A stretch of DNA of 64,000 nucleotides from assembly GCF_007556815.1 (NCBI RefSeq), contig NZ_CP041743.1:2701001-2765000 (forward strand), in the 5' to 3' direction. Below are positions 45,504 through 53,198 of the stretch, one piece after another. Both the position numbers and the translations under genes were made by a program. A model generated the notes under the pieces. That model was not told where the DNA came from, did not search any database, and saw nothing but the letters and a program-made list of their open reading frames with translations. Each line of letters begins with the position of its first letter. Positions within the stretch are counted from its first letter, which is position 1. Source of the stretch: Paraburkholderia megapolitana. GTDB taxonomy: Bacteria > Pseudomonadota > Gammaproteobacteria > Burkholderiales > Burkholderiaceae.

Positions 45504-47324
45504 TCACTGCGCGAAGTCCGGCGTTTTCTGGATGAACGCATTCAGGTTCGAAATATCGATACTGCCGAACCCCGTCGTCGCATCCCACCCTGCTTTCGCG
45601 TTGTAGCCATATCCGCCGCTACCGTTATTGCCCGACGTTACGTCGTTTACCACCGACGCATTCGAGGGGAAATATTGATAGATGCTGCTGGCCGGGAAGC
45701 CGAGGTTGTTGCCGTTCGCCGATTCGAGTCGCGCCCAGATGCCCGTGAAAATCGGCGCGGCAAGGCTCGTGCCGCCTTCGTTGTTCAGATAGCCCGAACC
45801 CCAGAGCGTATCGCTCGTCTGGCCGGATACCACGAGGATCGCGCCCGTGCGCAAATCGGCGTCAAAGCCGACGTCCGGCAACCCACGCTTGGTCGATCCC
45901 GTGAGGCTCGACGACTGCCACGACGGTGCACTCTCGTACGCACTGAAACCGCCACCCGTCGACCATACGGTGCCCGGCTGCCAGCTCGGATCGTTCCACA
46001 CGATCTCGCTGTTGTAGGTCCCCGTGTTCGACGCCTGCGTGAAGACTGTCGTGCCGCCGACGGCAATCACATACGGCGAGGTGGCCGGTTCGCTGACCGT
46101 GTAGGTCGAGCGCGACGGACTGCCGCCTGCGCACTCATACGCGCCGTGATCTCCGGCCGACACCGAGAAGGTCTGACCTTGCGCGACGGCCTGCTTGAAG
46201 ATCGTATCGTCGGTGGCCTGTGAACCCTGGCTGTGCGCGGACGATTCGCATACGCCGAGCGACACGTTGATCACCTTCGCCACGTTGTCCGTCACGACCC
46301 GGTTGTAGGCCGCCGTGATGGCCGACAGCGTCATCGCCGGGGCGTCGTAGAACACGACCTTCTGCACGCTGCCGCCCGCCGCACCGACAATCGCCTGGCT
46401 GTCCATATTCCACTCGACCGTACCGCTTGTGTCGGTGTACGAGCTACCGGAAGAACCGGTCTTCACCACCGAGCTGCTGATCGTGCCGAGTCCGTTGTTC
46501 GCGGCAAACGTGTTGAGGTCGGAGACGGTTTGCGTCAGATTGCCTTCGGAAATAATCCCGACCGTGGTTTGCGATGCTGTCGGCGTGGTGCCCGCGTCGT
46601 AGATCGACGAGAACTCGGTCGGATTGTGCGGCACTGCGGCAGCGCCCGACGGAATCGTCAGATTGCTCGTGTCCCCTTCCGGCTGGCTCGCACCCGTGTG
46701 CATCAGTTCGACGTTCTGCAGCCCCAGCACCGAACCGACGATACTGCCCAGCGCGTTCGGCACCTGCGCGGCATCCGTGTTGGCGTAGACATGGCGGCCG
46801 TTCTTGCTGAAGCCTTTAAGCCCCGTGCGGAACGCCGCTTTGACCGTGGCTGCGGTACCGGATGCCGAGACCAGCAGACGATTCGGCGCCACGACGATGT
46901 TGACGAAGCCGGCCTTGCGCAAATGTGCGACGACGGCGTCGACCTGCTGCTGGGTCGGCGCGTACTGCGAGGCGAATTGTTCCGTCGTGACGAAGCGATG
47001 GTATTGCGGCGAACCCGGTGTGTGCAGATCGCGCAGGAACGTGTCGAGCTGCGTTTCGTTGCGCAGATTCAAGCCGAGCAACACGTCGATCGTTTCGCCG
47101 GGCGCCAGATCCACGGCGCTAGCCGCCGCCGAAGCGACGTCCGTCGAGGCTGCGGTGGCCGCCTGTTGCTGCACGAGCGGCAGGAAGCCTTTGGTTTTCG
47201 TTTCGGTCCACCCGCCATCGGCAGCGTGCGCGGTGGCGGCGCCGAATGCCGCGGCCATGGCGACGGCGATGGCCATCGTTAATCGGGCGTTGCGTTGTTT
47301 CGTTTTGACTGAAATCTGATTCAT
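45504..47324 (-). CDS. S53 family peptidase (sedolisin/pseudomonalisin-like)
   Basis: A 606-residue secreted acid peptidase with a subtilisin-like fold. A signal peptide (residues 1-34, ending AHA) is followed by a pro-domain (about residues 70-210; LNLRNETQLDTFLRDLHTPG and PQYHRFVTTEQFASQYAPT) and the catalytic domain. Catalytic Glu and Asp lie in GTVEWNMDSQAIVGAAGG, the oxyanion Asp region near NVSLGVCES, and the Ser in EGGTSLAAPIF. The Ca site near the end (YQYFPSNASVVNDVTSGNNG) is typical. It cleaves proteins at low pH. Stands alone, convergent with the efflux operon. Confidence 0.93.
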   Translation of the reverse strand: MNQISVKTKQRNARLTMAIAVAMAAAFGAATAHAADGGWTETKTKGFLPLVQQQAATAASTDVASAAASAVDLAPGETIDVLLGLNLRNETQLDTFLRDLHTPGSPQYHRFVTTEQFASQYAPTQQQVDAVVAHLRKAGFVNIVVAPNRLLVSASGTAATVKAAFRTGLKGFSKNGRHVYANTDAAQVPNALGSIVGSVLGLQNVELMHTGASQPEGDTSNLTIPSGAAAVPHNPTEFSSIYDAGTTPTASQTTVGIISEGNLTQTVSDLNTFAANNGLGTISSSVVKTGSSGSSYTDTSGTVEWNMDSQAIVGAAGGSVQKVVFYDAPAMTLSAITAAYNRVVTDNVAKVINVSLGVCESSAHSQGSQATDDTIFKQAVAQGQTFSVSAGDHGAYECAGGSPSRSTYTVSEPATSPYVIAVGGTTVFTQASNTGTYNSEIVWNDPSWQPGTVWSTGGGFSAYESAPSWQSSSLTGSTKRGLPDVGFDADLRTGAILVVSGQTSDTLWGSGYLNNEGGTSLAAPIFTGIWARLESANGNNLGFPASSIYQYFPSNASVVNDVTSGNNGSGGYGYNAKAGWDATTGFGSIDISNLNAFIQKTPDFAQ

Positions 47325-47813
47325 TTGACATTACCCCTCGGTTAGCAATTCAAAGTGACAGACAACAACTTGCCCCCATGCATCGGCATGACGCACGGCG
47401 GTTCCCCACGAAACCCGATGAGACACCGGGCCGTCTCAAGCCAGCCCGGCCCGGTCAGGAAAGAAGGCGTTACGGAAACACAAACGAAAAGATGCCGTTT
47501 GAGTTTTGATTCGTTCTACTGGTGATTCGTCCGATTTCTGATGAACTGAAGTATCGGAGATAAAAAACGAGCGTCAAACTTTTTTTGATGGAATTTGTAA
47601 TTTATTGAAGTTTAATATGCAGGAAATTGAATGTGCTTTGTAAAAAATAAGATATGCAAAATGCACCGTGCGCTCGTCATCCATTGCCCACTTCGCTGAC
47701 GACGGTTTTGCGCAGCGCGTTAGCTTCCATTTTGCTGACAAAAACGAGGCATCCGCCACGATGCCCTGCGTTGTGAGATGATGCTTTTTCATTCAACACA
47801 GGGAGGGAGTGCC
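47325..47813. other. AT-richer intergenic region between S53 and a small gene
   Basis: A 489-bp spacer upstream of both the S53 peptidase (minus) and the 72-residue protein (plus); GC is low at 47560-47660. It should hold two divergent promoters. I see no gene or strong repeat. Confidence 0.5.
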
Positions 47814-48032
47814 ATGGGAATCCTGGACACGGTTGGCGAAATCGCCGGTGCTGTTGCAGCAGTCGAGGCAGCAGAGAAAGTCGACCCGGATGCGGGTCTA
47901 CTGACCAAAGGCATTGCAGCGGTTGCGGGTTTCGAAGGAGCGGGCAAGCTGGAATCGCTCCTCGACAAGAAAGAGGAAGCGCCGGCAACGGACGCGACGA
48001 ACGCAACTGACGACACCGCGCCGCAAGCCTGA
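47814..48032 (+). CDS. Small acidic protein of unknown function
   Basis: A 72-residue protein that I do not recognise. The first 45 residues are Ala/Gly/Val-rich and probably helical (MGILDTVGEIAGAVAAVEAA), with GxxxG/AxxxA-like spacing; the tail is acidic and Thr/Ala/Asp-rich. No signal peptide. A very good ribosome site (GGGAGGGAG) precedes the ATG at 47814, and a clear terminator follows, so it is a real, separately expressed gene. An upstream in-frame ATG at 47778 lacks a ribosome site. Confidence 0.72.
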   Translation: MGILDTVGEIAGAVAAVEAAEKVDPDAGLLTKGIAAVAGFEGAGKLESLLDKKEEAPATDATNATDDTAPQA

Positions 48033-48057
48033 TAGTTTTTTGCTAGAGACGTACACG

Positions 48058-48093
48058 GGCCAGCCGCCTCAAAAACGGCTGGCCTGTTTTTTT
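48058..48093 (+). terminator. Rho-independent terminator of the small gene
   Basis: A perfect 9-bp stem (GGCCAGCCG at 48058-48066 with 48076-48084), a 9-base loop, then TG and seven T. It lies 25 bp after the small gene and just before the next ribosome site. Confidence 0.92.
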
Positions 48094-48115
48094 GCATCGA
48101 AGGAGCCGGGACGCG

Positions 48116-49108
48116 ATGAAAAGCCATCTTATCCGCAGGCTGTGCAGGTCTGGTGCGATCGCGCTCGTGCTGTGTTGTGCCACCGCCGCCAGGGCAGAAC
48201 CGGACGGACAGATGCCGAAAGTCTGGTTCAGTATGGGCGCGATCTCATCGCCCGCCGGTCATCAAAGCTGGGACACGCTCTTCTATCAACCGGACGGGAC
48301 ATGGCCCTCCTACATGGATCACGTCACTACCGTCGGTATCCTCACGCAGGCGCTGGTCAAGATACCGGATGCGGATCTGGCGAAAGTAGTCGCGCGCCTG
48401 AAGGCGAAGCATGTTGCGCTGGGCATCGAGATGCTGGCGCAGGCTTATGACGCATCAGGTTGCGGCGGCGGAGTGGAAGGCTATTTTCCGACCGACCAGG
48501 TGGCAACGCTGGCAGCAAAGCTGAAACGGGCTGGCGCAGAGGTTGGCTATATCGCGATGGATGAGCCGCTGTGGTTTGGGCATTACTACAGCGGGAAGAA
48601 TGCCTGTGACTCGTCGATCGACAACGTGGCTGAACGCGTGGCGAAGGACCTGAACGAGTATCTGAAGGTATTTCCGGATGCGATCGTCGGCGAGGCCGAG
48701 CCGTTTCCGTCCATCACAGACCAGCCGACGTGGAAAGAAGATTATCGCCACTGGATGACGGCATTCCACGCGAAGGTCGGCAAGCCGCTCGCATTCACCG
48801 ACGTCGATATCAACTGGGGTGTGCAACGGTGGCCATCCTCCCTGCAGCAGGTGGCGGACTTTGCCCGGGACGTCGATCTTCCGCTCGGCATTATCTACAA
48901 CGCGGGGCCGCCACCGGCGTCGATGACCAACCAGGCGTGGCTCGACGCAGCGGTCCGTAACTTCACGCACATCGAGAACACCTTGCACGTCGTTCCGCAG
49001 TGGGCGGTTTTCTCGTCATGGGAAAAGTATCCTGGCCACGCATTGACCGACAGCTACGGGCCCGGAGAAGACTATGTGCTCAAGCAGTACCTGAGCCTGC
49101 ACCGCTGA
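48116..49108 (+). CDS. Secreted protein, probable TIM-barrel, unknown function
   Basis: A 330-residue protein with a signal peptide (about residues 1-27, ending ARA). The pattern of strands and helices suggests a (beta/alpha)8 barrel of glycosidase type: ALGIEMLAQAYD, VGYIAMDEPLWFGHYY, AIVGEAEPFPS, PLAFTDVDINWG, LGIIYNAGPPP and WAVFSSWEKYPGHAL. Glu residues in MDEP and GEAEP sit at strand ends where catalytic acids would be. I cannot name a family. AAGGAG precedes the ATG at 48116. The 3' end overlaps the end of the opposite LysR gene by 29 bp. Confidence 0.72.
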   Translation: MKSHLIRRLCRSGAIALVLCCATAARAEPDGQMPKVWFSMGAISSPAGHQSWDTLFYQPDGTWPSYMDHVTTVGILTQALVKIPDADLAKVVARLKAKHVALGIEMLAQAYDASGCGGGVEGYFPTDQVATLAAKLKRAGAEVGYIAMDEPLWFGHYYSGKNACDSSIDNVAERVAKDLNEYLKVFPDAIVGEAEPFPSITDQPTWKEDYRHWMTAFHAKVGKPLAFTDVDINWGVQRWPSSLQQVADFARDVDLPLGIIYNAGPPPASMTNQAWLDAAVRNFTHIENTLHVVPQWAVFSSWEKYPGHALTDSYGPGEDYVLKQYLSLHR

Positions 49109-50036
49109 GCGCGACGGGTATCTGAACCGAACTTGCCTGCGCCACTTCGCGCATCAACTGTCTGAACCACATCAACGCTGGATCACGCTCCTGGAACTTG
49201 TTGTACTGAACCACCTCGACAAGTTTCGGAATCGGATACGGGCAAGGCAGCACACGCAGCGATGGCGAATAGCGCTGTAGCAACGATGCAAGACGGGTCT
49301 GCAAGGTAGCGATCCGGCGCGTGCCGATCAGAAAGTGCGGGACAACGTTGAACGTCTCCACGGTCACCTCCGCTTGACGGTTGTATCCCAACGCTGCGGC
49401 TGCACGGCTGTCGGAGGTGACGATAGCGCCCCCTGCCCACTCCATGATCACGTGACCCGCCTCGAGGTATTGAGCCAACGTCAGCGTCTCGCCAATCCGG
49501 TCGTTGTCCGCACACACAACACACGACCACGAATCCTCGAATAACAGTTCAACGGGCTGGGTCGACCCGGCGCGGAAGTCCGGCGTAATGAGCAAATCGA
49601 TCTCGCCGTTTTCCAGATGCACGACACCGAGCGTTGCCGCGGTACGCACACGGAACGTCATGCGCGGCGCTTCGATGGAGGCTCGCCGCAGGACTTCGCC
49701 CAGAAATACGCTCGTCACGTAGTCGGATGTTTCCACCACGATCTTCCGGTCTGAACTGACGGGGTCGAAGGCGGGATTGTCGTTGGTGATGGACTGAATC
49801 TGCAGCAGCACCTCGCGGACCGGATGTCTCAGGCTCTCGGCTCGAGGCGTCAACACCATCGCCTTGCCGATCTGCACCAGCAACTCGTCCTCGAAATACT
49901 CGCGCAGACGCGCCATGGCGCAACTGGTGGCGGACTGGCTCAGAAATAGCCGTTTCGCTGCTTTCGTCACGCTGCATTCGTCGAGTAGCGCGTCCAGCAC
50001 CACCAGCTGATTCAAATCGAGCTTGTTGAAGCGCAT
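49080..50036 (-). CDS. LysR-family regulator, NodD-like subgroup
   Basis: A 318-residue transcription regulator. It begins MRFNKLDLNQLVVLDALLDE, as in the NodD/LinR subgroup, with the helix-turn-helix VTKAAKRLFLSQSATSCAMA at about residues 20-40. The effector domain follows (IVVETSDYVTSVFLGEVLRR; GEIDLLITPDF). The ATG at 50036 is chosen over 50084 for the family N-terminus. It is divergent from the alpha/beta hydrolase gene, its likely target, with an inverted repeat in the spacer. Its 3' end overlaps the TIM-barrel gene by 29 bp. The co-inducer is unknown. Confidence 0.88.
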   Translation of the reverse strand: MRFNKLDLNQLVVLDALLDECSVTKAAKRLFLSQSATSCAMARLREYFEDELLVQIGKAMVLTPRAESLRHPVREVLLQIQSITNDNPAFDPVSSDRKIVVETSDYVTSVFLGEVLRRASIEAPRMTFRVRTAATLGVVHLENGEIDLLITPDFRAGSTQPVELLFEDSWSCVVCADNDRIGETLTLAQYLEAGHVIMEWAGGAIVTSDSRAAAALGYNRQAEVTVETFNVVPHFLIGTRRIATLQTRLASLLQRYSPSLRVLPCPYPIPKLVEVVQYNKFQERDPALMWFRQLMREVAQASSVQIPVALSGAGSGTA

Positions 50037-50069
50037 CGCGTCTGCCTCATGAATGGCATCAATACATGC

Positions 50070-50102
50070 AGCGTGGAAGATCAATTATACAAATCCCACG
50101 CT
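50070..50102. promoter_or_regulatory. Inverted repeat in LysR/hydrolase spacer (operator candidate)
   Basis: A perfect 7-bp inverted repeat, AGCGTGG at 50070-50076 and CCACGCT at 50096-50102, spaced by 19 AT-rich bases, in the 105-bp spacer between the divergent genes. This is where a LysR-type regulator would bind. Confidence 0.5.
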
Positions 50103-50141
50103 CCGAGGCATTGTTTGCGCATCAACCAAAGGAAATTTCTC

Positions 50142-51611
50142 GTGTCGATCTCTAAAGTCATACGATTTGCCGCGGGCGTGCTTGCGGCATCGGTCCTCAG
50201 TTTCTCCGCAGGCGATGTCCAGGCGGCTAACGACGTCTCATACCAGTACGCGAACGTCGACGGCATCAAGATCTTCTACCGCGAGGCCGGGGACAAGTCG
50301 AAGCCGACCCTGTTGCTGCTGCACGGCTTCCCCTCGTCGTCGCACGAGTTCAGGGATCTGATTCCGCTGATTGCGCAAAACTTCCATGTCGTGGCGCCCG
50401 ACTATCCAGGCATGGGTTATAGCGATGCACCGCCCGCCGACCGCTTCACGCCGACGTTCGATAACGTCACGGCCGTGATCGAAAAGTTTGTCGCGAGTCT
50501 CGGCGATCCGCATCTGATCGTGTACATGACCGACTTTGGCGGTCCGGTCGGCATGCGTATGGCCGTGCATCATCCGGAGTGGATCTCCGGACTGATTTTC
50601 CAGAACGCGATCGTCGCCGAAGCCGGCGTCGATCCCGCACGACGCAAGCGCGACGAAGCGATTTCGGGCGAGATCACACCGGCCAAGCGTGCATTGGCCG
50701 AAAGCCATGTGTCGCTTGCGACTGCGCTGCTGCTCTATCAGCACGGCGCACGCAACCCGGCGGCACTGAACCCCGATGCGTGGACCAACGACGCAGTCGC
50801 GCTAGCGAACCCCGATAGCCGCCGCATCATGACCGACCTGCAGCTCGACGTTCCGCAGAACGTCGCAGCATTTCCCGCGTGGCAGGCATATTTGCGCACG
50901 TACCAGCCGCGCACGCTCGTGGTGTGGGGCAAGAACGATCCGATCTTCCTGCCGGCGGGCGCCGAAGCCGTGAAACAGCTCGTTCCCGATGCCTCGGTCC
51001 GCTACTACGATACGGGCCACTTCGCACTCGAAGAGGACCATGTCGATATTGCTGCGCAGATCAACCAGTTCTTTGCGTCGACGCATGTGCGAGGTCGGAT
51101 CGAATCGGTTCAGGGCCGTGAGCTCACCGTGTTGACCCGTGAAGGCGCACGTGTGCAGCTAACGCTACCTGGCTGGGCGCGATTCGCCGCGGTCAAGCCC
51201 TTCGATCGGGCGCTCATCAAACCCGGCAGCTACATCGGTACGGCCGCAACGGCAACGGCAACGACGAACGGCGTCGAAGCGCTCGAGGTGATGGTGTATC
51301 GGGAGGAGCGGCGCGGCACCGGAGAAGGACATTACGACTGGGACCTGGCGCCGGGGAGCACGATGACGGGTGCTACGGTCACGTCGGTCACCGAGAAACC
51401 CGACGGGCGTGATCTCAACCTCAGTTATGGCGGCAATACGCTCACTGTCTCGGTGCCGAAAGAGGCGCCTGTCGTCACGTTCGCGCCTGCAACTGTCGAC
51501 GACCTCAAACCAGGCGCCGCCATTTTCGCAGTCGCGGCTCCCAGCGATCACGGACAAACGAGTGCGATCAGCCTGCTGGTCGAGAAGAATGGCGTCAAAC
51601 CGCCGCTGTAA
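50142..51611 (+). CDS. Exported alpha/beta hydrolase (epoxide hydrolase/dehalogenase type) with C-terminal extra domain
   Basis: A 489-residue protein. GTG at 50142 has AAAGGAA upstream and gives a signal peptide (residues 1-29, ending VQA). The hydrolase domain (about residues 33-310) has HGFPSSSHEF (oxyanion), nucleophile D131 in YMTDFGGPVGM and the His in YDTGHFALEEDH. An Asp nucleophile is typical of epoxide hydrolases and haloalkane dehalogenases. A further 170 residues (VRGRIESVQGRELTVLTREG onward, with a second similar unit TVTSVTEKPDGRDLNLSYGG) look like small beta-barrel repeats resembling DUF5666-type domains; this fusion is unusual. Likely controlled by the divergent LysR gene. Confidence 0.85.
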   Translation: MSISKVIRFAAGVLAASVLSFSAGDVQAANDVSYQYANVDGIKIFYREAGDKSKPTLLLLHGFPSSSHEFRDLIPLIAQNFHVVAPDYPGMGYSDAPPADRFTPTFDNVTAVIEKFVASLGDPHLIVYMTDFGGPVGMRMAVHHPEWISGLIFQNAIVAEAGVDPARRKRDEAISGEITPAKRALAESHVSLATALLLYQHGARNPAALNPDAWTNDAVALANPDSRRIMTDLQLDVPQNVAAFPAWQAYLRTYQPRTLVVWGKNDPIFLPAGAEAVKQLVPDASVRYYDTGHFALEEDHVDIAAQINQFFASTHVRGRIESVQGRELTVLTREGARVQLTLPGWARFAAVKPFDRALIKPGSYIGTAATATATTNGVEALEVMVYREERRGTGEGHYDWDLAPGSTMTGATVTSVTEKPDGRDLNLSYGGNTLTVSVPKEAPVVTFAPATVDDLKPGAAIFAVAAPSDHGQTSAISLLVEKNGVKPPL

Positions 51612-51676
51612 CTGGCGAGCCAACGGCGCATGACGAGCTTTAAGGTGATACGATGATTTACCGTTACTCGTAAATC

Positions 51677-51982
51677 ATGTTTATGCGAAACGCGTCCCGC
51701 TGGCTCCTCTCCGCCGCCCTGGTTTTACCGCTGCCCGCCATGGCGTTCGGCAGCAACGCTCAATACGATCAGTGCATGCTGCTATCCCTGCGAAACAGTC
51801 AGGGCAGCGCGGCGGCAAGCATGATCAAAAGCTCATGCCAGGCGCTCTATCAAAACGGCAACATGGCGCTACCTCGTGAAGTCGGTTTTCATCAGTGCAT
51901 CTTGCAGAACATGCCAGGTGTGAGAGACAACTTTTCGGTGCAGCAGATCCGGCAGACCTGCCGGAGTCTGAACCCGATGTAA
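51677..51982 (+). CDS. Small exported four-cysteine protein
   Basis: A 101-residue protein with a signal peptide (to about residue 23, ending AMA). The mature part has four cysteines in two similar units (YDQCMLLSLRNSQGSAAASM with SSCQALY; FHQCILQNMPGVRDNFSVQQ with QTCRSL), so two disulfides are likely. The pattern resembles the small family named after Vibrio fischeri VF_A0006; I am moderately sure. ATG at 51683 is an alternative start. Its stop is 7 bp from the end of the convergent cupin gene. Function unknown. Confidence 0.72.
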   Translation: MFMRNASRWLLSAALVLPLPAMAFGSNAQYDQCMLLSLRNSQGSAAASMIKSSCQALYQNGNMALPREVGFHQCILQNMPGVRDNFSVQQIRQTCRSLNPM

Positions 51983-51989
51983 CGACTGC

Positions 51990-53198
51990 TCACAACGCGA
52001 CAGCCTGCGCCGACGGCTTCATCGTCGCGAGCAACGCTTCGACCTTCACGCGATCGATCTTTGCGTCACTAAAAAACTCCGCCACTTGCGCAGCAAGCGT
52101 CGGCACGCTGTCGATTGTCGTCAGGTCTGCACGCGACGTGTTTGCGCCGGCGGCCAGTGCCGCGCAGACCGGCTGCAGATCGGCGGCCAGTGCGCTCAAC
52201 CGGCATCCGTGCGGTCTGTCGATCGTGCGAAGCTCGTCGCGATTGCGCGCCGCTTCGTCGAACGCGGCCAGCGCCAGCAAGCAAGCTGTCCAGACTCTAC
52301 CGTGACTGAGAAACAACTGCGCTCCGGTCAGAAAATCCAGCCCGGCTGGCTGCAAAAACATCTGCTTGAACCCGGCGAGCCGATCCATCTCGTAGAAATT
52401 CGGCAGCGCGCGTACCGCATTGCCTGCATCGAGGATCTGCCGCAGCTCGGGGAACCACCAGAAGTTCACCGACACCGCGACATCCGCGGCCTGCACGTGA
52501 TGCCACCAGAACGCCGGTAGAAACAGCAGTTCGCCAGCATCGATCGTGAAGCGCATCGGTGACGCATCAGCGAAATCCGGGTAGCGCGCAAGATCGGGTT
52601 GCAGCGCATCGACATGCGACAGATGCGCGGTCGCCGTTTCATGGTGATAGGGATAAAGACGCTCGCTCTCGCGCGGATCGAAGATGATGAACTGCTTGCT
52701 GCCGTAGAGTTGCGCAAAAAAATTGTTCGAGTAATCGAAGTGCAACTGGGTGGTCGTCCTGCGACCGAACCACAAGTGAATCGCCGGCCGGGACGATGCA
52801 ATCCATTCGGGAACGATAACGTTGTCGAGTAGTTCGGGTAGCACATCGGGTATCGACTGCTGCATCACGTAGATGTGATCGCCCGCGTTTTCGTCGAGCA
52901 TGCGTTGCGCGGCGTCGCCGAATTCGACCTCCGTCCTCTCGAACGCATGCGATCTGGCGCTGTCGTAAGACTGGTCGAACAGATACTGGCCGTCGCGCGA
53001 GGTGCTCATCGTAATGGGCCGCGTTTTCGCTATCCGGGCAATGTATTCGGGTGCCCAGCGCTCCGCAATCTGCCAGTCATGCAGCGCATCCGTAATGATG
53101 GCTGGCCGCCCCTGTTTGAAGAAATCAGCCGAAAATTCGCTGCGCGTCACACGTGCAATCATGGTGTCTCTCGTGTTCGTGGTGATCGTGTCAGCCAT
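51990..53198 (-). CDS. Cupin-8/JmjC-like Fe(II)/2-oxoglutarate oxygenase
   Basis: A 402-residue enzyme that probably hydroxylates an amino acid on the NRPS line or in its product. It has the facial triad H153-x-D155 in TTQLHFDYSNN and His 233 in FLPAFWWHHV, and Lys 168 in YGSKQFIIFDP, the usual 2-oxoglutarate anchor of JmjC/cupin-8 folds. A helical C-terminal extension of about 150 residues follows, not typical of the core. Its ATG overlaps the NRPS stop by 8 bp, so the two are translationally coupled, which ties it to the same pathway. Cupin-8 proteins also include protein and tRNA hydroxylases, so the substrate is inference. Confidence 0.87.
   Translation of the reverse strand: MADTITTNTRDTMIARVTRSEFSADFFKQGRPAIITDALHDWQIAERWAPEYIARIAKTRPITMSTSRDGQYLFDQSYDSARSHAFERTEVEFGDAAQRMLDENAGDHIYVMQQSIPDVLPELLDNVIVPEWIASSRPAIHLWFGRRTTTQLHFDYSNNFFAQLYGSKQFIIFDPRESERLYPYHHETATAHLSHVDALQPDLARYPDFADASPMRFTIDAGELLFLPAFWWHHVQAADVAVSVNFWWFPELRQILDAGNAVRALPNFYEMDRLAGFKQMFLQPAGLDFLTGAQLFLSHGRVWTACLLALAAFDEAARNRDELRTIDRPHGCRLSALAADLQPVCAALAAGANTSRADLTTIDSVPTLAAQVAEFFSDAKIDRVKVEALLATMKPSAQAVAL

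Noticed and set aside
50049..50141. Upstream extension of the alpha/beta hydrolase
   Set aside because: It would cross the operator-like dyad and hide the signal peptide; GTG at 50142 has a good ribosome site.
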